A DNA stretch of 30,963 bases. It comes from Bordetella parapertussis. GTDB lineage: Bacteria; Pseudomonadota; Gammaproteobacteria; Burkholderiales; Burkholderiaceae_C. The stretch covers positions 1 through 30,963 of the forward strand of contig CAMDJS010000011.1 of assembly GCA_945900685.1 (NCBI GenBank), in the 5' to 3' direction. The translations under genes were made by a program, and so were the position numbers. Below are positions 25,718 to 30,963 of this stretch, one piece after another (position 1 is the stretch's first letter; each line of letters opens with the position of its first letter). The notes beneath the pieces are model-generated. The model saw only the letters and a list, made by a program, of their open reading frames with translations, did not search any database and was not told where the DNA came from.

Positions 25718-26457
25718 CAGACCACTTGGGTTACAGAAAAAAATTCGGCACGCTCGGCCCCTCCACCAACACGATCGTGCAACCCGACTTCGACGATTTG
25801 CGTCCTGTGGGTGTGACCAACCATTACAGCCGCATCGCCATTCCGAACAATCCTGTGAATGACGATGCCAGTTTTTTAGCCCTGGTGGAGAACATCAACA
25901 GAGCCACATTGGATGCGGTGGATATTTTGAAAACCTGTGAGATGGACTACTTGGTCATGGGCATGTCGGCAGCCACTTTTTGGAATGGCCGCGCCGGGGC
26001 GCAATCGTATTTGGACATGATGACCGAGCGCGCTGGCGTGGGCGTCTCGTGCGGCTCCTTCGCGACGGAAGCTGCGCTCAACACCCTCAAGGTCAAGCGC
26101 ATTGCTTTTTTGTCGCCGTATTTCAAAGTGGCCAATGACCAAGTTCGCCGCTTCTACCAAGACTGCGGGTTCACTGTGGTGCGTGATGTGTGTTTTGAAC
26201 GTCCCAGCCCTGTGCAAATTGCGCACAGCACCGACGCCATGTGCCGCGATGCGATCAAACAACTGGATGGTGATGATGTGGATGCGATTGTGCAAGTCGG
26301 CACCAATTTGTCCATGATCAGACTCGCCGCCGCCGCCGAACTCTTTCTTGGCAAACCCGTCATTGCCATCAACACCGCCACCTACTGGCATGCCTTGCGC
26401 AGTTGCGGCATCACAGACCGTCAAGCTGGGTTTGGCAGCTTGTTAGAGCATCATTGA
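25714..26457 (+). CDS. Asp/Glu racemase superfamily protein without the canonical cysteines
   Basis: The 247-residue product has the two-domain fold of maleate isomerase, arylmalonate decarboxylase and Asp/Glu racemase (GTLGPSTNTIVQPDF, LVMGMSAATFWNG, RIAFLSPYFKVANDQVRRFYQDCG, VIAINTATYWHALRSCG). These enzymes use one or two cysteines. By hand alignment to Bordetella arylmalonate decarboxylase, the first position (Gly74 in the decarboxylase, Cys in racemases) is G83. The second (Cys188, normally in a CTNL/CGG context) is G196 in VQVGTNLSM. Neither is cysteine. Family membership is firm; activity as a maleate isomerase, racemase or decarboxylase by the known mechanism is doubtful. The start overlaps the previous gene by 4 nt. 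Confidence 0.82.
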   Translation: MTDHLGYRKKFGTLGPSTNTIVQPDFDDLRPVGVTNHYSRIAIPNNPVNDDASFLALVENINRATLDAVDILKTCEMDYLVMGMSAATFWNGRAGAQSYLDMMTERAGVGVSCGSFATEAALNTLKVKRIAFLSPYFKVANDQVRRFYQDCGFTVVRDVCFERPSPVQIAHSTDAMCRDAIKQLDGDDVDAIVQVGTNLSMIRLAAAAELFLGKPVIAINTATYWHALRSCGITDRQAGFGSLLEHH

Positions 26458-26472
26458 AATTGAGAGGTTGAT

Positions 26473-27447
26473 ATGTTGAACAGACGCGCGCTTGGTTTAG
26501 GTTTAACGGCAATGGCTTTTTCCAGCATTCATACAGCAGTGTGGGCTCAAGACTATCCGCGCAAGTCCATCCGGCTCATCATTCCCGCCACCACCGGCAG
26601 CTCGGACGTGATTGCCCGAGTCTTGGCGCCACGCCTGTCTGCTGCACTGGGACAAAGTGTGGTGGTTGAACAAATGCCCGGTGCTGGCACCAACATTGGC
26701 AACAACTATGTTGCCAAAGCCGCACCCGATGGCTATACCCTGTTGATCAACGGCTTGCCCTTGGTCACCAATCTGGCCTTGTACAGCCAACTGCCCTACA
26801 ACCCCATGACCGATTTGGTGCCCATCATCGAACTCGCCGAGATCACCAATGTGGTGGTGGTCCATCCTGATTTGGCTGTGCAAAACCTCAAAGAGTTGGT
26901 GCAACTGGCCAAGAGCAAACCAGGTCAACTGAATTACGGCTCCCCGGGTGCTGGCAGTTCGGGGCATTTAGCGGGTGAATTATTGGGTTTGAAAACCGGT
27001 ACGCAGATGGAGCACTTTCCGTACAAAGGCAATTCGCAAGCCATGGTGGATTTGTTGCGCGGTGAGCTGCAAATTGGTTTTGTCAATTTGCCCCTGGCCT
27101 TGCCGCAAGTCAAGGCCAACAAGCTCAAAGCCTTGGCGGTCACGGGTCAGAAAAGATCGCGCCTGTTGCCCAATGTGCCCACTGTCGCAGAAGCCTTGTC
27201 GTTGCCGGATTATGAAATCACCGCTTGGTTTGGCATTCTGGCTCCTGCCAAGACACCCCCGGCGGTGGTGCAACTGCTCAACCGTGAGATCGACAAGATT
27301 TTGAAAGACCCCGAGATAGTTGAAAAGATTCAAGCAGCAGGTGCCGATTTGATCGGTGGCAGCAGCGCAGCGTTTGAAGCAAAAATGAAAAAGGATGCCT
27401 CCCGTTTGACCGACGTGATTCGTCAAGCGGGTACCAAGGCTGACTAG
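26473..27447 (+). CDS. Bug-family tripartite tricarboxylate transporter substrate-binding protein
   Basis: Bug proteins are periplasmic solute receptors, greatly expanded in Burkholderiales, that bind carboxylates and other small acids. The 324-residue product has a signal peptide (ALGLGLTAMAFSSIHTAVWA), then DYPRKSIRLIIPATTGSSDVIAR, QSVVVEQMPGAGTNIGNNYVAKAAPDGYTLL and ELVQLAKSKPGQLNYGSPGAGSSGHLAGE. All are characteristic. GAGAGG lies 5 nt before the ATG. It closes the operon, 15 nt after the racemase-like gene. The membrane partners (TctA and TctB) are absent, so it must share a transporter encoded elsewhere or act as an extracellular sensor. Its ligand is likely the operon's substrate. Confidence 0.93.
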   Translation: MLNRRALGLGLTAMAFSSIHTAVWAQDYPRKSIRLIIPATTGSSDVIARVLAPRLSAALGQSVVVEQMPGAGTNIGNNYVAKAAPDGYTLLINGLPLVTNLALYSQLPYNPMTDLVPIIELAEITNVVVVHPDLAVQNLKELVQLAKSKPGQLNYGSPGAGSSGHLAGELLGLKTGTQMEHFPYKGNSQAMVDLLRGELQIGFVNLPLALPQVKANKLKALAVTGQKRSRLLPNVPTVAEALSLPDYEITAWFGILAPAKTPPAVVQLLNREIDKILKDPEIVEKIQAAGADLIGGSSAAFEAKMKKDASRLTDVIRQAGTKAD

Positions 27448-27468
27448 AATCAAATTACGGAATTACCA

Positions 27469-27807
27469 ATGAAAACAAAAGTTATTTACCTTTTTCTTTG
27501 TTTGTTGTGTCAATCAGCCTCCGCTGAGTGGGTTCGTGGCGACCCAGACTGTGCGATCTGGGTGAAACCAGAAAGCAATGCGCGTGAACTTGAAAACAGG
27601 GCGTGGTTAATTGGATTTTTGAGCGGTGTAAATATGGGCTTTTCTATTGCCTCATCTGCAACTGTAGGCCAACGCACTGCCGAGTTTGGTTTTGAGGGAA
27701 CAAATGAAAAGATTTTCCTTTGGATGGATAACTATTGCCGTAAAAATCCGCTTTCCTCCGCAATGTATGGCGTTGGTGAGCTAATGCAGGATAAGGACAA
27801 CAAATGA
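27469..27807 (+). CDS. Small exported protein, first of a tandem related pair
   Basis: Not recognised with certainty. The 112-residue product has a signal peptide (KVIYLFLCLLCQSASA) and a mature domain with two cysteines (DPDCAIW and DNYCRKNP). The motif IFLWMDNYCRKNPLSSAMYGVGEL is shared with the next gene: LWMD, a cysteine three residues later, NP, then G-x-x-EL. The layout (cysteine, small glycine-containing helix, cysteine, C-terminal helix) recalls Rap1a/Tai-like or HdeA-like periplasmic helical domains, but the likeness is weak. It starts 21 nt after the Bug receptor gene. Confidence 0.7.
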   Translation: MKTKVIYLFLCLLCQSASAEWVRGDPDCAIWVKPESNARELENRAWLIGFLSGVNMGFSIASSATVGQRTAEFGFEGTNEKIFLWMDNYCRKNPLSSAMYGVGELMQDKDNK

Positions 27808-27882
27808 AGACTCGCACACTCCACTAAGGCGACAAAACCGGCTAACGCAAAAATATCTCGATTAACTTCATTGACAAACGAC

Positions 27883-28248
27883 ATGAAAAAAAACTTATCT
27901 TTACTTTTTTTAATTTTTACAATCGGTTTTTCTGAAATAAGTAAAGCTGAATCAGTCATGATTGTTTCTGATGTGTATTGCATCAGATGGGTTGAGGGAA
28001 GAAAAGGCAAGGCATCAAAAGAAGTTGAAAGCCACTTATTAGGTTTGTTAGATGGTTTGAGCGCAGGAAGACAGATTCCATTTTGGAACTTTAAAGAAGG
28101 TATTTCGTTTCAGCAGGTTTATTTGTGGATGGACAAACACTGTTTAGAAAATCCAGAGTCCAATATCTATTTTGGCGCGTATGAACTGATTGATGAGCAA
28201 ACACAAGGCTTATTCAAAAAAAATAGGCCCCAGCCAATAGTAAATTAA
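27883..28248 (+). CDS. Small exported protein, second of a tandem related pair
   Basis: The 121-residue product has a signal peptide (MKKNLSLLFLIFTIGFSEISKA) and the same plan as its neighbour: DVYCIRW, then HLLGLLDGLSAGR, then VYLWMDKHCLENPESNIYFGAYELI. The two share the spacing of both cysteines and the LWMD/NP/G-x-x-EL pattern, so they are probably divergent duplicates. Base composition is clearly more AT-rich than the catabolic operon. ATG 27883 is chosen because it begins the signal peptide; a TTG 12 nt upstream is less likely. Function unknown. Confidence 0.68.
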   Translation: MKKNLSLLFLIFTIGFSEISKAESVMIVSDVYCIRWVEGRKGKASKEVESHLLGLLDGLSAGRQIPFWNFKEGISFQQVYLWMDKHCLENPESNIYFGAYELIDEQTQGLFKKNRPQPIVN

Positions 28249-28309
28249 TTTTTTTGAATGGTAGATGGCTGATGCTTGATAGGGTTAGGCCATGCAATAC
28301 CTCCGCAGA

Positions 28310-28522
28310 TCAGGATTCGTCAGCCAGCTTGTTGACATGCGATTTGACTTCTGCAATTTGAAGTTGAATCAACCGGCTCATCTCTGACAACGCATCCCGG
28401 TGAGACCCAAATACTTGATGAATCGCATATGAGTCAGGGTCGAGTTTTTCGGCGTCTTCTTTTGTCAGCGCATGGTACAAACCATTTTGCTCTATCAAAT
28501 ACCAGCTTGCTTTGTTTTGCAC
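28310..28522 (-). CDS. Small protein of unknown function
   Basis: I do not recognise this 70-residue product. It contains WYLIEQNGLYHALTKEDAEKLDPDSY followed by a predicted amphipathic helix (ALSEMSRLIQLQIAEVKSHV), with no signal peptide. The start codon is GTG (28522), with AAAGG about 11 nt upstream. It follows the DapA-family gene after 21 nt on the same strand, so it is probably cotranscribed with it. It could be spurious, but position and spacing favour a real gene. Confidence 0.5.
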   Translation of the reverse strand: MQNKASWYLIEQNGLYHALTKEDAEKLDPDSYAIHQVFGSHRDALSEMSRLIQLQIAEVKSHVNKLADES

Positions 28523-28543
28523 CTTGTTCAGCCTTTCCAGAAA

Positions 28544-29488
28544 TTAATACACATTGGGATTCAAATTGAATTTTTTGAATGCTTTAGCCATTTTTTCCTG
28601 CGAATCAGTGTTCAACGCAGAAAGCGGTGGACGCACGCGTAACCAGTCGGTATCGTGGTACATGCTGCAGAGCAAATATTTCAAGGCGGGGACTTGCGGC
28701 AAATGTGCCAGCAGCTGATCAAACTCAGTCAATCGCAAGTCATCATTGCCTATCTTGTTACCGGTGACAGATATTTTTTTGTCTGCATCTGATGCAGTCA
28801 CTATCCTCACCATGAGCTTGGTGATCAGATTGGCGTAGCTGGAAATACCGGTGTGTATGCCCATACCTACCACCACTTGGGCGTTCATGTCGTTGGTGGT
28901 GTACACCGGTAACAAGGCAGCAAAAGAACGTATCCAATCCAAGGTGTGGCTGGCATTAGGGCTTTGGTCTATCAATCCGTTGAAAGCTTGAGGATGCCTG
29001 CTGAGCAACTCATTGATAGCTCTGGCATTCAATTCGCCGGGACCGGAAGTCGCCTGCGAGCTCAGGTACAAACGCAGATTCAAACCGCTCAGATTGCGCA
29101 CGATATAACTGAAGAAATCCACCAGTCCCTGATCAGTCGCATCCTGATCGGCTGTCGGCGGCATCAACATGAAGGCCTGCACGCCAAGTGCATGTGTTTT
29201 GCGAATCAAATGAACGGTGTCCGGCATGTTGGCAGTACTTGCATTCAACAACATATCGGAACCGGCCACGCCCTGTTCAATCAAAAACTTCACCAGCGCC
29301 ATGCGCTCAACAGGACTGAACGCCGCACCTTCGCCGCAACGCCCAAACAACAACAGTCCGTGCACACCTTTAGCAGCCAGGGTTTGCACATGCGTATAAA
29401 GTTTGGCGTTGTTAATGGATAAATCTTCGTTCAAAGGCATGAGCAAATCTGCCCATACCCCTTGAAGCTTGCCTGCAACAGTCACCAT
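28544..29488 (-). CDS. DapA-family protein with altered active site
   Basis: A 314-residue TIM-barrel protein of the dihydrodipicolinate synthase / N-acetylneuraminate lyase superfamily (GVWADLLMPLNEDLSINNAKL, GVHGLLLFGRCGEGAAFSPVERMAL). Members normally hold the substrate as a Schiff base on lysine in a G-[IL]-K-D segment. Here the segment is NGLIDQS with I173 (codon ATA) in place of lysine. The usual GTTGE motif is GRCGE (R50, C51), while the catalytic tyrosine appears kept (Y141 in LRLYLSS). It may be a pseudoenzyme, or the ATA may be a single-base error from AAA. AAGGAA lies about 7 nt before ATG 29488. True DapA function is unlikely. Confidence 0.8.
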   Translation of the reverse strand: MVTVAGKLQGVWADLLMPLNEDLSINNAKLYTHVQTLAAKGVHGLLLFGRCGEGAAFSPVERMALVKFLIEQGVAGSDMLLNASTANMPDTVHLIRKTHALGVQAFMLMPPTADQDATDQGLVDFFSYIVRNLSGLNLRLYLSSQATSGPGELNARAINELLSRHPQAFNGLIDQSPNASHTLDWIRSFAALLPVYTTNDMNAQVVVGMGIHTGISSYANLITKLMVRIVTASDADKKISVTGNKIGNDDLRLTEFDQLLAHLPQVPALKYLLCSMYHDTDWLRVRPPLSALNTDSQEKMAKAFKKFNLNPNVY

Positions 29489-29708
29489 AGCTATTCCTTC
29501 ATACGCTGTGCAATGCGTGAATACGGGACAACTTGGCAGTCAAAGCGGGAATCTAAATACAGCCGACTGCTTCGAAAAAACCTAAAGTCGATGATAGGTC
29601 AATTAGTCAAAGAGAGTACTTATGCTAGGGCGGTGCAAATAACTTACGATTGAATACTTTTGAATAACAGAAAAGTTATTCATACACCTGACGTATATAT
29701 TGACTAAA
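29489..29708. other. Intergenic stretch left of the att-like core
   Basis: No gene is seen. The part next to 29489 probably holds the promoter of the DapA-family gene. A perfect 8-bp inverted repeat with 6-nt loop, TGAATAAC (29661-29668) and GTTATTCA (29675-29682), has no following T-run. Confidence 0.4.
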
Positions 29709-29722
29709 TGGCGGAAGCGGTG
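29709..29722 (-). other. tRNA 3'-end fragment, candidate attachment-site core
   Basis: On the minus strand these 14 nt read CACCGCTTCCGCCA: the last T-stem bases, a complete 7-nt acceptor strand CGCTTCC, discriminator G and CCA, as at the end of a tRNA (probably tRNA-Ser). No T-loop or anticodon arm adjoins it, so it is a 3'-end copy and not a gene. It lies 144 nt before an integrase start, the usual place for an att core. Confidence 0.6.
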
Positions 29723-29738
29723 TCCTACTACCATTAAT

Positions 29739-29755
29739 CCGATAAGTACCGATAA
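29739..29755 (+). repeat. Tandem CCGATAA repeats, possible integrase arm sites
   Basis: CCGATAA occurs at 29739-29745 and again at 29749-29755, one helical turn (10 nt) apart, between the candidate att core and the integrase gene. Short direct repeats here are typical of integrase arm-binding sites or excisionase sites, but this is inference. Confidence 0.35.
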
Positions 29756-29774
29756 AAAAAAATAATATAAATTA

Positions 29775-29787
29775 AATCAATCACTTA
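29775..29787 (+). promoter_or_regulatory. Consensus IHF binding site
   Basis: AATCAATCACTTA matches the IHF consensus WATCAANNNNTTR at every defined position and is preceded by an A/T tract (29754-29774), as in strong IHF sites. It sits 52 nt after the candidate att core, where IHF would bend DNA for recombination. Confidence 0.5.
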
Positions 29788-29866
29788 ACAAAATAAATAG
29801 TTCACCACCGTTCGCTTCATATCGTTAGAATTCGTCTTTTAAGTATGGGCTGAAAGGAAGTGAATT

Positions 29867-30963
29867 ATGGCACGACTTGTTGACAAACTGTCTCCATTAA
29901 AGATTGCCAAGATCAACAAACGTGGCTATTACTCTGACGGAAACGGGCTGTACCTGAAGGTTACTGCTACTGGGTCAAAAAGCTGGATATTTCGATACAG
30001 CGTTGGCGGACTAAAGCGTGACATGGGTTTAGGCGCAGTTCACACGCTTAGCCTGTCAGAAGCCCGATTAAGAGCTAAAGCCCAGCGTCTAATGCTTTTG
30101 GATGGGCATGATCCATTAACAGCCCGTGAAAGAGCTAGAGAAGCTGAAGTGCTGGCTAGAGCCAAGATGATGACGTTTGATGAGTGCGCTGCCCAGTACA
30201 TTGCTGCTCATAGAAATAGCTGGAAGAGCGAAAAACACGCACTTCAATGGCCAGCCACGATAGCCACATATGCCAGCCCAGTGTTTGGTTCATTACCTGT
30301 TGCTGAAGTTGATTTAGGGCTAGTGATGAAAGTCCTGAATCCTATTTGGACTGATAAAACTGAGACCGCCAAAAGGTTGCGTGGACGTATTGAGAGCGTC
30401 TTGGGTTGGGCAACCACAAGCGGATATCGCCAAGGAGAAAACCCAGCACGTTGGCGAGGTCACTTAGAGAATCTTCTAGCCGCACCTAACAAAATTAAAC
30501 CAGTAAAACATCAACCTTCCTTGCCATGGAAAGAAGTTGGTCAATTTATGTCCTCATTGCGCCAACAGGATGGAATTGCTCCACGTGCCCTTGAATTTCT
30601 AATCCTCACTGCTACACGCACCAGCGAAACACTAGAAGCTAAATGGGATGAAATCAACCTTGAAACAGGCTTATGGATCATTCCCGCTATTCGCATGAAG
30701 GCTGGAGTTGAACACCATGTTCCTTTGTCCATAGAAGCTGTCGCTTTAATCTCAAAAATGCCTAGGGTCGACAAGTATGTGTTTACAAGCGCAACCTATG
30801 GCAAAGCTTTGTCAGATATGAGTCTCACCGCAGTTTTAAAACGAATGCACGAAGCTAACATCAAATCAGGCGGCAAGGGCTGGATTGACCCTAAAGAGGA
30901 CGACAGACGAATCACCTCACATGGGTTTAGATCGACTTTCCGAATGTGGGGGGCTGAGTCGGT
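29867..30963 (+). CDS. P4-type tyrosine integrase (incomplete at window end)
   Basis: Tyrosine recombinases of this group move phages and genomic islands into tRNA genes. The frame is open from ATG 29867 to the window edge (365 codons) with no stop. The N-terminal DUF4102-like domain (RGYYSDGNGLYLKVTATGSKSWIFRY and MGLGAVHTLSLSEARLRA) is followed by the SAM-like core-binding domain from about residue 103. Catalytic residues seen are R251 (TATRTSE), K278 (IRMKAGVEHHVPLS), H352 and R355 (SHGFRSTFR). The last H/W and the nucleophilic tyrosine lie beyond the window. AAAGGAAG is about 6 nt upstream of the ATG. Codon use is more AT-rich than that of the operons to the left, as expected for acquired DNA. 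Confidence 0.93.
   Translation, partial: MARLVDKLSPLKIAKINKRGYYSDGNGLYLKVTATGSKSWIFRYSVGGLKRDMGLGAVHTLSLSEARLRAKAQRLMLLDGHDPLTARERAREAEVLARAKMMTFDECAAQYIAAHRNSWKSEKHALQWPATIATYASPVFGSLPVAEVDLGLVMKVLNPIWTDKTETAKRLRGRIESVLGWATTSGYRQGENPARWRGHLENLLAAPNKIKPVKHQPSLPWKEVGQFMSSLRQQDGIAPRALEFLILTATRTSETLEAKWDEINLETGLWIIPAIRMKAGVEHHVPLSIEAVALISKMPRVDKYVFTSATYGKALSDMSLTAVLKRMHEANIKSGGKGWIDPKEDDRRITSHGFRSTFRMWGAES

Noticed and set aside
25082..26457. Assignment of the amidase and isomerase-like genes as nicF and nicE of nicotinate degradation
   Set aside because: The isomerase-like protein lacks both cysteines, and the other nicotinate genes (ring-opening dioxygenase, deformylase) are absent, so the symbols would overstate the evidence.
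29661..29682. Perfect hairpin TGAATAAC-N6-GTTATTCA considered as terminator or second att arm
   Set aside because: There is no T-run after it and no gene ends nearby. It lies on the chromosomal side of the proposed core, so neither role is supported.
29709..29790. A complete tRNA gene on the minus strand ending at 29709
   Set aside because: Only the acceptor strand, discriminator, CCA and a few T-stem bases are present. No TTCRA T-loop, anticodon arm or 5' acceptor strand follows.
1..30963. CRISPR arrays, insertion sequences, rRNA and complete tRNA genes
   Set aside because: Reading through the sequence showed no regularly spaced repeats, no transposase-like frame with terminal inverted repeats and no rRNA or full tRNA signature.

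Overview
The window looks like a betaproteobacterial chromosome, most likely Burkholderiales and close to Comamonadaceae. The block rpsA-ihfB-lapA-lapB, an adjacent recC-recB-recD set, a pqqABCDE operon and a Bug-type solute receptor next to small catabolic enzymes all fit that group. This is inferred from gene content and protein resemblance, not from a database search. Base composition is moderate, with AT-rich pockets around 19.9-20.1 kb, 27.8-28.3 kb and 29.6-29.9 kb.

Layout. 1-3.3 kb: the 3' part of rpsA (ribosomal protein S1, with an unexpected in-frame TAA at 19-21), a rho-independent terminator, ihfB, then lapA and lapB (LPS assembly and regulation). 3.4-3.7 kb: a secreted helix-hairpin-helix protein. 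3.8-12.5 kb: recC, recB and recD, with overlapping ends, encoding the RecBCD helicase-nuclease. 12.6-13.4 kb: an exported adhesin-E-like protein and a DUF442 (Blh-like) protein. 13.4-16.7 kb, minus strand: pqqE, pqqD, pqqC, pqqB and the 24-residue precursor gene pqqA, with two tandem intrinsic terminators between pqqA and pqqB. Divergent from pqqA (16.9-19.9 kb) is a plus-strand unit of a proline-iminopeptidase-like hydrolase, a MoxY-type sensor kinase and a LuxR-type response regulator. PQQ is the cofactor of periplasmic alcohol and methanol dehydrogenases, and MoxYX-type systems control such enzymes, so the region reads as PQQ synthesis plus its likely regulator. No PQQ enzyme is in the window.

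20.0-22.9 kb: a small outer-membrane beta-barrel, a class II aldolase-family protein (minus) and two unrecognised proteins. 22.9-27.5 kb: a tight five-gene plus-strand operon (FAD monooxygenase, isocitrate-lyase/PEP-mutase-family lyase, isochorismatase-family hydrolase, Asp/Glu-racemase/arylmalonate-decarboxylase-like protein, Bug receptor). It looks like a catabolic route for an unidentified carboxylic or aromatic acid. The racemase-like member lacks both canonical cysteines. 27.5-28.3 kb: two tandem related exported proteins. 28.3-29.5 kb, minus: a small unknown protein and a DapA-family protein whose Schiff-base lysine position is isoleucine.

29.5-30.96 kb: the left edge of what looks like an integrative element. 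A 14-bp match to the 3' end of a tRNA (probably tRNA-Ser, minus orientation) is followed by a tandem 7-bp repeat, a consensus IHF site in an AT-rich tract, and a P4-type tyrosine integrase that runs off the window. The orientation predicts that the element extends to the right and ends at an intact tRNA gene outside the window.
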